Positions 51,200-61,617 of a stretch of DNA of 64,000 bases are shown piece after piece. Positions within the stretch are counted from its first letter, which is position 1. Every line of letters starts with the position of its first letter. A program made the translations under genes and the position numbers. Origin of the DNA: Candidatus Limnocylindrales bacterium (lineage in GTDB: Bacteria; Desulfobacterota; Binatia; UBA1149; CAITLU01); assembly GCA_035626395.1 (NCBI GenBank), contig DASPNR010000044.1, positions 124,001 to 188,000 on the forward strand, read 5' to 3'. Below the pieces are notes generated by a model. The model was given only the letters and a program-made list of their open reading frames with translations, did no database searches and was not told where the DNA came from.

Positions 51200-52293
51200 A
51201 TGAATTCCTCCGTCGACCTCGAGCTGGTGCTGGCCAACATGCTCGAGGGCGTGGTCGTGTTCTCGGAGGAGACCGCCTCCTTCGTCAACCAGGCTGCCGA
51301 AGCGATGCTCGGCCGCTCGCGCCGGGCCCTGCTCGGCCAGCGCGCCAGCGACATCTTTGCGCGCTCGGCCTGGATCGGTGGCGTGCTCGACCGCATCGAT
51401 CACGAGCATCCGGCGCTGCGAGAGGAAGGGGAGCTGGATGCTGCAGGCGCCCGAAAGCCGGTCGTGGCCGAGGCGGTACTCATAAGGGATCGCGATGACA
51501 TTGCCTTCGGCCGGCTTCTGGTGCTGTACGATCTGAGCCGCCGAGGACCGCTGCAGCATCAGGATCGCGACCGCCAGCGTGTGGCCGAGCTGGACCGGCT
51601 GGCGGCGCAGTTCGCGCACGAGATCAACAACCCGCTCTCCGGAATTCGCGGCGCGGCCCAGCTGCTGAGCCGCCGCCTCAGCGATCGCGCGGACTTGTGC
51701 GAGTACACCGAGATGATCGTGCGTCAGGCCGACCGCATGAAGGAGCTGGTCGAGGCGCTCATGGCGCTGGAAGCGCCGCTTCTCAAGCGCGAGCCCGTCA
51801 ACATCCACCGCATTCTGAACGATCTCCTGCTGCTGCAACGCCCCGCCTCCGAGCAGCGCGGAGTGGCCCTGGAGGCCGAGTTCGACCCGAGCCTGCCCGA
51901 CGTCAGGGGCGATGCCGGGCGCCTGGAGCAGCTGTTCCTGAACATCCTGAGCAACGCCCTTTCGGTCTGCCCTTCCCCCGGCGGCCGCGTCCGGCTGACC
52001 ACACGGATGGAGCATTCCTTCTATGTCGAACGCGAAGGAGGCCGCGTCCACTTCCTGACCGTGTCCATCGCAGACAACGGCCCGGGCCTGGACGCCGAAG
52101 CGCTCGAGCACATGTTCTCGCCCTTGTTCTCGCGCCGCAAGGGCGGACACGGTATGGGACTGGCCATCGCCAGCGCCATCGCGGCTGCGCACGACGGAAG
52201 GATCCGCGCCGAGAACGGCCCCGACGGCGGCGCCGTCTTTCACGTCACCCTTCCCGTCGTCACGGGCCGCGAAGGGGCCAAGGCGGCCGCAAC

Positions 52294-52297
<4 letters not shown>
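51200..52297 (+). CDS. NtrB-like sensor histidine kinase
   Basis: The 365-residue soluble kinase starts at the ATG at 51200. An N-terminal PAS-like domain (LVLANMLEGVVVFSEETASF, AAEAMLGRSRRALLGQRAS) is followed by HisKA with FAHEINNPLSGIRGAAQLL (phospho-His) and HATPase_c with FLNILSNALSV, DNGPGLDAEA and GHGMGLAIA. HEINNPLSGIRGAAQLL is the NtrB-type sequence. A GTG at 51185 is an alternative start. The stop overlaps the ATG of the response regulator at 52294 (ATGA), so the two form a two-component system acting with sigma-54. Confidence 0.94.
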
Positions 52298-53735
<1,438 letters not shown>

Positions 53736-53739
<4 letters not shown>

Positions 53740-54386
53740 AGCCGCCGCTGCGGCTGCCGCCGCTCTATCCGATCGTCAACGTCGCCGGCAGCGGCGCCGC
53801 CGCCATCGAGTCGGGGCGCGCTCTGGCGCTCGAGCTGGCGGAGGCGGGCGCGCGGATCGTGCAGCTGCGTGCGAAAGAGCTCGGTGCCGCAGCGTTTGCG
53901 GCGCTCGCGGCCGACCTCGGCGAGCGGCTGCATCGGAGTGCCTGCCGCCTGATCGTCAATGACCGCGTCGACGTCGCGCTGATCGCGGCAGCCAGCGGTG
54001 TGCACGTGGGCGATGAGGATCTTCCGGTGGAGGCCGCGCGGCGCGTGCTCGGGCCGGACGCAATCATTGGCTACTCGACACATTCGGTGGCCGAGATGTC
54101 CGCCGCCGCCCGGCTGGATGCCGACTATCTCGCTTTCGGCCCGGTCTTTGAGAGCCCGACCAAGGCCGGCGTCCGCGCGGGGCGAGGCATCGAGCTTCTC
54201 GCGCAGGCGTGCCGCGCTGCCGGCGCCAGGCCCGTCGTCGCCATTGGAGGCATCACCATCGACTCGGCGCCGGCATGCTGGCGCGCCGGCGCGGCCAGCG
54301 TCGCCGTGATCAGCGAGATCGAGCGCAGCACCGACCGCCGCGCCCTGCTCGCCGCCTATTCTGCGGCAGCCGCAGCGACGGCCTGA
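53736..54386 (+). CDS. thiE: Thiamine phosphate synthase (ThiE/TenI-like)
   Basis: A 216-residue protein from a GTG at 53736, overlapping the regulator stop. The TIM-barrel motifs of thiamine phosphate synthase are present: IVQLRAKEL (QxRxK), CRLIVNDRVDVALIAAASGV, HVGDEDLPVEAARRVLG, IGYSTHSVAEM, YLAFGPVFESPTK and VVAIGGIT. They bind the pyrimidine diphosphate and thiazole phosphate. The location in a two-component operon is odd, and no other thiamine genes are nearby, so a TenI-like relative is possible. No THI-box riboswitch is visible upstream. The last 31 bases overlap the convergent gene at 54356. Confidence 0.88.
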
Positions 54387-54931
54387 GGCTCCGGGAAACG
54401 CGCGCCGAACGGCTCGGGTGCCAGCGCGAATGCGTTGGTCGCAAACGAGATGAGGTGGTAGAAGCCGGCCACGACGACCAGCTCGACGAGCTGCGCCACG
54501 TCATAGACCGCCGCCAGCTCCTTCCACAGCTCCTCGCTCACCGTCGCCGATTCGTGCAGCTCGTCGCACAGCCGCAGCAACAGCTTTTCTTCCGGCGCGA
54601 ATTTCGTCTGTTCCGGATCGTCCCGGCAGATGTCGGCGACCTCGGCGTCGCCGAACCCCGCTCGCCCGCCGAAGAACGCCACGTGCACTCCCCATTCGTA
54701 CTCGGAGCCGCACCGCCAGGTCGTGCGGTCGATGACCAGCTCGCGCTGGCGAAGCGTCAGGCTGCCCCGGTCGAGCAGACCTCCGGCCATGACGCGGCCG
54801 AACACGCGCGGGTTGACCGCCAGCGTTCGGAACAGCATCAGCGGCTCGACCTCGGCCGGCATGACTTTGGCGAGCCATGCGGCGACATCTTCGGGGTACG
54901 GCGGCTGGGCCGGCTGGATTCTCGGCTGCAT
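54356..54931 (-). CDS. Carboxymuconolactone decarboxylase-like (AhpD-like) protein
   Basis: The 191-residue protein starts at the ATG at 54931 with GAGGAG before it. The core is the CMD domain, LFRTLAVNPRVFGRVMAG and LTLRQRELVIDRTTWRCGSE, with YEWGVHVAF where other members have ExxHH. LRLCDELHESATVSEELWKE is the second helical hairpin. I see one Cys in the usual RCGSEYEW position and no CxxC, so a peroxidase disulphide is not supported. It may act on a small substrate. It is divergent from the HxlR regulator at 55023, and a 46-base palindrome lies between them, so it is probably a direct target. It converges with thiE and overlaps its end by 31 bases. Confidence 0.85.
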   Translation of the reverse strand: MQPRIQPAQPPYPEDVAAWLAKVMPAEVEPLMLFRTLAVNPRVFGRVMAGGLLDRGSLTLRQRELVIDRTTWRCGSEYEWGVHVAFFGGRAGFGDAEVADICRDDPEQTKFAPEEKLLLRLCDELHESATVSEELWKELAAVYDVAQLVELVVVAGFYHLISFATNAFALAPEPFGARFPEPQAVAAAAAE

Positions 54932-54964
54932 GATCGACTCCTCGCTGGCGGCGGCACGCGGGCC

Positions 54965-55010
54965 GCGCTATGAATTGCGTAGCACGGTATCGCTACGCTT
55001 TTCATAGCGC
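54965..55010. promoter_or_regulatory. Large palindrome between HxlR and its divergent target
   Basis: GCGCTATGAA (54965-54974) is the exact complement of TTCATAGCGC (55001-55010). Inside it GCGTAGC (54977-54983) is the exact complement of GCTACGC (54992-54998). Both pairs share one centre, giving 19-base arms with two mismatches around an 8-base core. It lies 34 bases before the target gene start and 13 before the regulator start. It is the obvious operator for the HxlR-type regulator and may fold as a cruciform or RNA hairpin. Confidence 0.75.
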
Positions 55011-55022
55011 AAGGGGTTCGAT

Positions 55023-55376
55023 GTGTCGACACGCAGACAAATGCGTCCGGCTCCCGGACGGAGCGTTCGCGGATCACGTACGGGGCGGCCGGTCATGGCG
55101 CTCCTGGATCTGCTGGGGCGCCGATGGGCGCTGCGCATCCTGTGGGAGCTTCGCGAGGAGCGGCGGACGTTTCGAGCATTGCAGGAAGCCTGCGACGGCG
55201 TCAGCCCGACCGTACTCAACGACCGCGTGCGCGAGCTGCGCAGCAATGCGCTCATCGACGACGGAGAAGCCGGTGGCTACGGATTGACGCCGCTCGGGCG
55301 CGATCTGCTCGAGCGGCTGGCGCCCATCGCGGCCTGGTCGCAGCGGTGGGCTGCGGCGCTGGAGAAAAAGCGCTAG
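55023..55376 (+). CDS. HxlR-family winged-helix regulator
   Basis: The 117-residue protein starts at a GTG at 55023 with AAGGGG upstream. MALLDLLGRRWALRILWELR, RTFRALQEACDGVSPTVLND and LIDDGEAGGYGLTPLGRDLL are the HxlR pattern of recognition helix and wing. There is no Cys in the domain, so a redox or thiol signal as in some relatives is not supported. It is divergent from the CMD-like gene, with a strong palindrome between them, and it likely represses that gene. The signal is unknown; many HxlR proteins respond to quinones or aldehydes. Confidence 0.92.
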   Translation: MSTRRQMRPAPGRSVRGSRTGRPVMALLDLLGRRWALRILWELREERRTFRALQEACDGVSPTVLNDRVRELRSNALIDDGEAGGYGLTPLGRDLLERLAPIAAWSQRWAAALEKKR

Positions 55377-55423
55377 CGGGCATGTTCGTTGCGTTCGGCC
55401 CGGTGGCAGCGTAAGCGCAGCGC

Positions 55424-56524
55424 ATGACGCCGGAGGATTTCGCGGCAGCGGGCCTCTACGACCCCGACGCTCCGAACGCACCCGGTCGGCTCGAGCTGCT
55501 GGTGTGGCTGACCGAGCGTGGCATCACCATCGAGCAGATGCTGACGCACCGCCATCGCGCTTTGACCGGACTGGCCGGCGATCTGGCGCTGCGGCCCGGG
55601 AAGCGGATCTCGGCGCGAGAGATCAGCACACGCGTCGACATGTCCCTGGACGAGGTCGTATCGCTCGCGCTGGCTGCGGGGATGTCGCCGGCAAAGCCGG
55701 ACGATCCCGTGTTCACCGAAGCCGACCTCGCACTGTTCTCGGTCTATCGCGGAGGCTCGGCACTTTTTGGCGAGACTGCCACTCGTCGCTTCACGCGGGT
55801 GGTTGCGTCCTCGCTCTCACGCATCGCCGAGGCGGCGGTCACGCTGTTCCAGGCCAACGTCGAGCAGCCGATCCTCGAAGGCGGCGGCAGCGAGCTGACG
55901 GTCGCCAAGCGGAACCTGCAGGCCATCGAGTCGCTGGAGGGTGTGCGAAGCCTGATCATGAGCCTCTTCAGCGTTCACGTGGAGACGGCCATCCGCCGCC
56001 TGCGCGAGGCGCGCGTCAGCCGTTCCACCGATCACGTCATCTTCGCGGTCGGCTTCGTCGACCTCGTCGGCTTCACCACCCTGACCCAGCGCATGGTCAC
56101 GCGAGAGCTGGCGGACCTCGTCGAGCGATTCGAGGAAACGGCGTACGACGTCGTCGCGGCGCACGACGGCCGTGTCGTCAAGCTGATCGGCGACGAGGTG
56201 ATGTACGTGACCCGCAGCGCCGGCGCTGCCTGCAGGGTCGCGCTGACTCTGCTGGAGCGGTTCGCGAGCGACGCGGCCGTCACCCCGCGCGGTGCGGTGG
56301 CGTATGGCGAGATGCTGCTGCGCGGCGGCGACTACTACGGACCGATCGTCAATCTGGCGTCGCGGGTCGCGCAGGTCGCCGTTCCGAGCGAGCTGCTGGT
56401 CACCTCGGAGGTCAAGGCGAACGCGGCATGCACCGATGTCGCGTTCGAGCCTGCAGGGCGGCGCATGCTCAAGGGCTTCGACGATCCGGTGGTGCTTTAC
56501 AGCGCCACAAGGGCGCCGGCGTGA
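55424..56524 (+). CDS. Class III adenylate/guanylate cyclase with N-terminal regulatory domain
   Basis: A 366-residue soluble protein. The catalytic domain in the second half has GFVDLVGFTTLTQRM with the metal Asp, VKLIGDEVMYV with the second metal Asp, and GPIVNLASRVAQVA with the transition-state Asn and Arg. The N-terminal half has GRLELLVWLTERGITIEQML, RISAREISTRVDMSLDEVVS and an FTEADLALFSVY segment. This resembles the autoinhibitory domain of mycobacterial Rv1264-type cyclases, which respond to pH. It probably makes cAMP. The neighbours do not reveal its target. Confidence 0.92.
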   Translation: MTPEDFAAAGLYDPDAPNAPGRLELLVWLTERGITIEQMLTHRHRALTGLAGDLALRPGKRISAREISTRVDMSLDEVVSLALAAGMSPAKPDDPVFTEADLALFSVYRGGSALFGETATRRFTRVVASSLSRIAEAAVTLFQANVEQPILEGGGSELTVAKRNLQAIESLEGVRSLIMSLFSVHVETAIRRLREARVSRSTDHVIFAVGFVDLVGFTTLTQRMVTRELADLVERFEETAYDVVAAHDGRVVKLIGDEVMYVTRSAGAACRVALTLLERFASDAAVTPRGAVAYGEMLLRGGDYYGPIVNLASRVAQVAVPSELLVTSEVKANAACTDVAFEPAGRRMLKGFDDPVVLYSATRAPA

Positions 56525-56607
56525 TCGCGGCGGCCCGGCGTCGAGATCGGCGAAGGCGGCGGCGGTGATCTGCGAGGACGGCACCGCGACGTCCGCGGCG
56601 GCTGCGA

Positions 56608-57684
56608 TCACGCCGCGCCGCGCGCCGTCATCAGCTCGCGCACGTCGGCCGCCAGCTCCTCGACCTCCTGCTCGCTCGTGTCCCACGAGCACATGAAGCG
56701 GCAACCGCCGGGGCCGATGAAGGTATAGAACAGCCAGCCCCGCGCCCACAGTCCCTCGATGACGTCGGCCGGAAGCTCGGCAAACACGCCATTGACCTGC
56801 GTCGGAAACTGCAGGCGCACGCCGTCGATCGCCGAAAGCCTCTGCGAGAGCCGGGCGGCCATGTCATTGGCGTGCCGCGCGTGCCGCAGCCACGCGCCGT
56901 CCGAGAGCATTCCGACCCACGGCGCGCTCAGATAGCGCATCTTCGAGCACAGCTGGCCCGCCTGCTTGCACCGCCATTCGAACTCGGCGGCGAGGCCCTT
57001 GTCGAAGAAAACGACGGCGTCGCCGACGGCCATGCCATTCTTGGTGCCGCCGAAGCACAGGACGTCGACGCCCGCCTGCCACGTCAGCGCCGCGGGACTG
57101 CAGCCGAGGCGGGCGACGGCATTCGCGAGACGTGCCCCGTCCATGTGCAGCTTGAGTCCCAGGCGCCGGGCCGTCGCCGAGACCGCCTGAACCTCGGCTG
57201 ACGTGTAAACGGTGCCGACTTCGGTTGCCTGCGTCAGGCTGACCACCCGCGGCTTCGGAAAGTGGATGTCCGTGCGGCGGGTTGCTGCGTGCTCGACGCC
57301 CTGCGGAGTGACCTTGCCATCGATGGCCGGCAGGAGCAGGACCTTGGTGCCGTTGGAGAAGAACTCGGGGGCGCCGCATTCGTCCGTCTCCACGTGCGCG
57401 ATCTCCGAGCAGAGGATGGAATGGTAGCTCTGGCAGCACGTGGCGAGCGCCAGCGAGTTGGCAGCCGTGCCATTGAAGACGAAGAAGACCTCGCAATCGG
57501 TCTCGAACATCTCCCGCAGCAGCTCGGACGCACGTCGCGTCCAGTCATCCTCGCCATAGCTGGCGGCGTGCCCGCGATTGGCCTGCTCGAGCGCTTCCCA
57601 TGCCTCGGGACAGATGCCCGAGTAGTTGTCGCTGGCGAAGTGACGGGACCGCGTGGCGGAGGAATGATCGAGCGTGCGCGACAT
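56608..57684 (-). CDS. Low-specificity L-threonine aldolase-like PLP enzyme
   Basis: The 358-residue fold-type I enzyme starts at the ATG at 57684 (MSRTLDHSSATRSRHFASDN). The family motifs are ASYGEDDWTRRASELLREMF, VFFVFNGTAANSLALATCCQ, CSEIAHVETDECGAPEFFSN, LHMDGARLANAVA and VLCFGGTKNGMAVGDAVVFF with the PLP Lys in GGTKNG. It should cleave L-threonine or related beta-hydroxy amino acids to glycine and an aldehyde. A longer frame to 57795 adds a basic leader without family likeness. Confidence 0.92.
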   Translation of the reverse strand: MSRTLDHSSATRSRHFASDNYSGICPEAWEALEQANRGHAASYGEDDWTRRASELLREMFETDCEVFFVFNGTAANSLALATCCQSYHSILCSEIAHVETDECGAPEFFSNGTKVLLLPAIDGKVTPQGVEHAATRRTDIHFPKPRVVSLTQATEVGTVYTSAEVQAVSATARRLGLKLHMDGARLANAVARLGCSPAALTWQAGVDVLCFGGTKNGMAVGDAVVFFDKGLAAEFEWRCKQAGQLCSKMRYLSAPWVGMLSDGAWLRHARHANDMAARLSQRLSAIDGVRLQFPTQVNGVFAELPADVIEGLWARGWLFYTFIGPGGCRFMCSWDTSEQEVEELAADVRELMTARGAA

Positions 57685-57737
57685 CGTCGAGGCATCCTTG
57701 TGCCCTGCGGGTGAAGGATCAACCGCCGGCCGCCACC

Positions 57738-57776
57738 CGCGTGCCTTCCTGGCGCGTGCCTTCCTGGCGCGTGCCT
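57738..57776. repeat. Tandem 15-bp repeat (2.6 copies)
   Basis: CGCGTGCCTTCCTGG is present at 57738-57752 and 57753-57767, and a partial third copy runs to 57776. It lies between the threonine aldolase start and the 3' end of the barrel gene. It is probably a slippage product. Confidence 0.8.
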
Positions 57777-58480
57777 CAGCGGAAGCGGCAGGCAAGCACC
57801 AGACCCGCCGTTGCCCAGCTCATGTCCTCCAAGCCGCCTCGCCCGAGCAGGTACGCGCCTTCGACGCCCACTCGCCACGCCTCCGTCACGTGCACGTCGA
57901 GGCCCGCGCCGAAGCGCGGCACGAATCCTTCCTCGTCATCGTTCGAGAAATCGCGGCAGCCGGTACCGTTGCGCTCGCACGACGTGCCGCGGCTTCCATG
58001 GCCGAGGCGACCGATGCCGCCGCCCACGACCACGAACGGCTGGAACCGCGAGCGACTCGCGAACACCTTGAGATTGGCGGTCAGGCTCCAGCCGCTGAGG
58101 TCCGTTCGTTGGGGGGAGCCGTTGAGAACCTGGAAGTCCCAGCCCGTGTAGTACTCCCACAGCAGCTCGGCGGCCATCCACGCACCGAACCGATGCCCGG
58201 CGCGCAGGTTGAACATCCCGCCGAGGAGATCGGGCGTCGTGTGCGATCTTGCCGGCAGACCCAGGACCGGCGATTCGAAATCCTGGAACCCGAGCCCGCC
58301 GCCGGCGGCGAGATAGGCGCCCGTTTCCGCGAAATCGCGCGTGGGCTCCGCCAGCGATACTGCCTGCGCGTCGTCGGATCGTTCGCGAGCCGACGGCGAA
58401 CCGGCCGGCGCAGGCGACGCCATGCAGAGAACGATCGCGAGCGCAGCGGCGGCGGCGTAGGTCGTTCTTTCAGTATCCAT
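57776..58480 (-). CDS. Outer-membrane beta-barrel protein (OmpA/OmpW-like)
   Basis: The 234-residue protein starts at the ATG at 58480 (MDTERTTYAAAAALAIVLCM), a signal peptide ending near PAPAG. After a short linker, alternating strands with aromatic and Gly residues follow (ETGAYLAAGGGLGFQDFESP, GGMFNLRAGHRFGAWMAAEL, WSLTANLKVFASRSRFQPFV). Later strands end VGVEGAYLLGRGGLEDMSWA and an aromatic-poor LVLACRFR. An eight-strand barrel is likely. A Cys pair (SCERNG and GCRDFS) lies in one loop. The C-terminal residue is Arg, not the usual Phe. The start overlaps the dnaB 3' end by 11 bases. Confidence 0.82.
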   Translation of the reverse strand: MDTERTTYAAAAALAIVLCMASPAPAGSPSARERSDDAQAVSLAEPTRDFAETGAYLAAGGGLGFQDFESPVLGLPARSHTTPDLLGGMFNLRAGHRFGAWMAAELLWEYYTGWDFQVLNGSPQRTDLSGWSLTANLKVFASRSRFQPFVVVGGGIGRLGHGSRGTSCERNGTGCRDFSNDDEEGFVPRFGAGLDVHVTEAWRVGVEGAYLLGRGGLEDMSWATAGLVLACRFR

Positions 58481-59855
58481 CGGTTGCCGACTGCGCTCCG
58501 GCAAATGCCGGGTCTTCCCTGGACGTGAAGTTGCGGAATCGCGCGTACGGCTTGTCGAACATCAGCCGCACCGTCCCGGTGGGGCCGTTACGCTGCTTGG
58601 CCACGATGATCTCGGCGACACCGGGCTCGGCGGTATCGGGATTGTACTGTTCGTCGCGATAGATGAAGGCGATGACGTCGGCGTCCTGTTCGATCGCGCC
58701 GCTTTCGCGAAGATCCGCCATTCCCGGCCGCTTGTCGGTGCGCGACTCCACTCCGCGATTGAGCTGCGACAGCGCGATCACCGGGACGCTCAGTTCCTTG
58801 GCCAGGGCCTTGAGCGACCGCGAGATCGTCGAGATCTCCTGCTCGCGGCTGTCCTCGCCGCCGCCGCGCATGAGCTGGAGGTAGTCGATGATGATCAGGC
58901 CGAGATTGGCCGCGGGGTCGTGCTTGAGCCGCCGCGCCTTGGCGCGCACCTCGACGACGGTCTGAGCCGCGGCGTCGTCGATGTAGATCGGCGCGCTGCC
59001 CAGACGGCCCGCCGTCAGCGCCAGGTTCTTGATGTCCCGATCGCGCAGCTGGCCCGTGCGTACGGCCGCGTTGTTGATCTGCGCCTGCGAGCACAGCATG
59101 CGCATGACGACCTGCTCGGTGGACATTTCCATCGAGAACACCGCCACGCCGATGTTGCCCTCCATGGCGGCATGCTCGGCGATGTTCAGACAGAATGCGG
59201 TCTTTCCCATGCTCGGCCGTCCCGCCACGACGATCAGGTCGGACGGCTGGAGGCCGGCCGTCATGCGGTCGAGGTCGTAGTAGCCGGTGGCGACGCCGGT
59301 GATCTCCTGCTTCTTTTCGAAAAGCTGCTCGATCCGCTCCACCGTCGGCCCGATCAGACCGTCGATCCGGCGCAGCGCCGAATGCGTGCTGTCGGCGGAG
59401 AGCTCGAAGATTGCGGTCTCGGCCTTGTCGATGAAGTCGCGCGTGGAGCCGCGGGCCTCGTAGGCGCCGCCGAGGATTTCGGTCGAGACGCGGATCAGAC
59501 GGCGCAGGATGGCCTTGTCATGGATGATGCGGGCGTAGTGCTCGACGTTGGCGGCAGTGACGACCTTCTCCGCCAGCTCGACCAGAAAGGCCGCGCCGCC
59601 GATCCGCTGCAGCTCTCCCGACTGCTTGAGCCGATCGCTGACGGTGATGACGTCGATCGGCCGCGCGCTCTCGGACAGCTGGATCATTGCGCTGAAAATA
59701 CGGGCGTGCCGTTCGACGTAGAAGTCTTCGGCGCGAACCAGGTCGGCGATCTTGTCGAGGGCAAACTGGTCGATGAGGAGGCCGCCGAGGACGGACTCCT
59801 CGGCTTCCATGCTGTGGGGCGGGACCCGGGTGAATGCGGCGCGCTGCTCGTCCAT
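58470..59855 (-). CDS. dnaB: Replicative DNA helicase
   Basis: The 461-residue helicase starts at the ATG at 59855 (MDEQRAAFTRVPPHSMEAEE). The N-terminal DnaB domain (SVLGGLLIDQFALDKIADLV) is followed by the RecA-type C-terminal domain with Walker A (GRPSMGKTAF, residues 212-221), Walker B (GLIIIDYLQLM) and the arginine-finger region (GVESRTDKRPGMADLRESGA). No intein interrupts it. It unwinds DNA at the replication fork. No rplI or ssb gene, its frequent neighbours, is present upstream. Confidence 0.97.
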   Translation of the reverse strand: MDEQRAAFTRVPPHSMEAEESVLGGLLIDQFALDKIADLVRAEDFYVERHARIFSAMIQLSESARPIDVITVSDRLKQSGELQRIGGAAFLVELAEKVVTAANVEHYARIIHDKAILRRLIRVSTEILGGAYEARGSTRDFIDKAETAIFELSADSTHSALRRIDGLIGPTVERIEQLFEKKQEITGVATGYYDLDRMTAGLQPSDLIVVAGRPSMGKTAFCLNIAEHAAMEGNIGVAVFSMEMSTEQVVMRMLCSQAQINNAAVRTGQLRDRDIKNLALTAGRLGSAPIYIDDAAAQTVVEVRAKARRLKHDPAANLGLIIIDYLQLMRGGGEDSREQEISTISRSLKALAKELSVPVIALSQLNRGVESRTDKRPGMADLRESGAIEQDADVIAFIYRDEQYNPDTAEPGVAEIIVAKQRNGPTGTVRLMFDKPYARFRNFTSREDPAFAGAQSATDGY

Positions 59856-59900
59856 GACGGCGGGAGTGATAGCCGAACGGCGATGCCGCGGAAATGACAG

Positions 59901-59957
59901 GGCGGGCATGCCCGCCGGCGGCCGGAGCGTGGCTTGCGCATCTTCGCGTGCGCGAAG
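59901..59957. other. Two palindromes in the dnaB upstream region (GGCGGGCATGCCCGCC and CTTCGCG-TG-CGCGAAG)
   Basis: A 16-base perfect palindrome at 59901-59916 and a 7-base inverted repeat with a 2-base loop at 59942-59957 lie in the 265 bases between dnaB and the cytochrome gene. They may be a terminator or regulatory sites for dnaB. No gene is visible in this gap. Confidence 0.35.
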
Positions 59958-60120
59958 GTGGACAAGTCCCGAGGCCGGTGTTCCTGCAAGCGATTTGCGG
60001 GCGCCGACCTGTGGACGACCGGTGCAGGAACGCGCCTGCTCGTGCACCGACAGCGCACAGGTTCGGTTCACGTGCCGTGGCGCGCAGCGGAATGCTCAGA
60101 TGCAAGACCGACCTCATTCC

Positions 60121-61617
60121 TCACAGCACGCGGAGGAAGGCGACGAGGTCCGACTTCTCTTCCGCCGTCAGGTTGACGCCGAGGACGAGGTTGAAGAACT
60201 CAACGGTGTCTTCGAGCGTCAGCAGGCGGTCGTCGTGGAAGTACGGCGGCGATTCCTTGATGCCGCGCAGCGGGAACGTCTTGATAGGCCCGTCGGCTGC
60301 CGCCACCCGCCCGTTGATCATCTGCACCTTGTAGAACCGCTCCACCTGCAGATTGTGCATCAGGTTGTCGGTGTAGTACGGCGGGATGTGACAGGTCGAG
60401 CACATGCCCTTGCCGAAGAAGACGGCCTGGCCGCGAATCTCTTCCTCCGTGGCCTGGCTCTCGTCGAGCTTTCCGAACACGTTCAGCTTGGGCGCGGGCG
60501 GGAAATCGAGCAGCTCCTGGAATTCGCCCATGTTGTGGACCGAGCTGCCGCGCTCCAGCACGTTCATGCCCTTCTTGGTGGCGATGACCGGATCGCCGTC
60601 GAAATAGGCCGCGCGCTGCTCGAATTCGGTGAAGTCCTCCACGGTCTTCAGCGCCCGCTGCGAACCGAACAGACGCTGCACGTTCACGCCGCGCAGCGAA
60701 GGCGTGTCGATGCGGTGGCGGAAGTGCTGCGGCCGGATGTCGCCGACCAGATGCGTGGTCGCATTGGTATGGCCGTTGGTGTGGCAGTCGAAGCAGGCCA
60801 CGCCCAGGTGCGGCTGCAGCGAGCGACGGTCGCTGGTCGAGTTGAACTGCTGCTGCGGAAAAGGCGTCGTCAGCAGACGCAGGCCATCGAGCTGCTTGGG
60901 CGTCAGGATGCCGCTGAACAGGCGATAGAAGTTCTTGTTCGTGACCAGCTCGCCGTTGGAGACGTCGCCGAGGTCCGGTCGCGTCGTCAGGAAGATCGCC
61001 GGCGGGAACTCCGGCAGGAAATGCGTGGGCAGGTCGAAGTCGAGGTCGAACCGAGTCAGATCGCGACCTTCCTGCTTCTTGATCTCGTCGATGTGATGCT
61101 TGGGGAAGGTCATCCCGCCTTCGGGATGATTCGGGTGCGGCAGGGGCAGGAAACCGGCAGGAAACACTCCCTTCTGCCGAATCTCCTCCGGCGTCATTCC
61201 CGCCAGCTGCTCCCAGGTCGCGCCGGCCGGAAGCTTGACGCGCACGCCGCCCTGGATCGGCTTGCCGCGCGTCATCGTCACGCCCGCCACCGGCTTGTCC
61301 GACAGGTCATAACGCGTCTGCAACAGCTGCTGCTGGCGCTGCATGACGGCGGCCTTGGCGTCGCTCATCTTCTTGACCAGCGCATCGAAGTCTTCCTCGT
61401 TGGACACCGGCGCGAAGCTGCTCTCGCCGCGCAGCGCGATGCCCGCCGACTCCAGCTCCGCGCGCACGCGATTGGCCGGCTGCCGGCCCTGTTTGGGAAG
61501 CTCGCTGGCGCTGGCTGCCTCGTCCGTGACCGGCTTGCGGCTCTCTTCGTCCTGCGCCTGAGCCAACGGCGCCAACAGCAGTGCCACGGCGATGGCGGTC
61601 GCGCGTGCTGGCTTCAT
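60121..61617 (-). CDS. Diheme cytochrome c peroxidase/MauG-like protein
   Basis: A 498-residue exported protein with a signal peptide ending at about AQAQ. Two heme c sites are present: CFDCH (residues 275-279) and CSTCH (406-410). PLRGIKESPPYFHDDRLLTL near the C-terminus is the usual di-heme peroxidase motif. The N-terminal 270 residues have no heme motif and are longer than in the usual peroxidases; they include KLPAGATWEQLAGMTPEEIR and DLDFDLPTHFLPEFPPAIF. It is probably periplasmic, and the reaction may be peroxidase or another oxidation. The start ATG at 61617 has AAGGAG eight bases upstream. A GTG at 61626 adds three residues. Confidence 0.85.
   Translation of the reverse strand: MKPARATAIAVALLLAPLAQAQDEESRKPVTDEAASASELPKQGRQPANRVRAELESAGIALRGESSFAPVSNEEDFDALVKKMSDAKAAVMQRQQQLLQTRYDLSDKPVAGVTMTRGKPIQGGVRVKLPAGATWEQLAGMTPEEIRQKGVFPAGFLPLPHPNHPEGGMTFPKHHIDEIKKQEGRDLTRFDLDFDLPTHFLPEFPPAIFLTTRPDLGDVSNGELVTNKNFYRLFSGILTPKQLDGLRLLTTPFPQQQFNSTSDRRSLQPHLGVACFDCHTNGHTNATTHLVGDIRPQHFRHRIDTPSLRGVNVQRLFGSQRALKTVEDFTEFEQRAAYFDGDPVIATKKGMNVLERGSSVHNMGEFQELLDFPPAPKLNVFGKLDESQATEEEIRGQAVFFGKGMCSTCHIPPYYTDNLMHNLQVERFYKVQMINGRVAAADGPIKTFPLRGIKESPPYFHDDRLLTLEDTVEFFNLVLGVNLTAEEKSDLVAFLRVL

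Noticed and set aside
57738..57776. CRISPR-like repeat
   Set aside because: Units of 15 bp are directly joined with no spacers, so this is a simple tandem repeat.
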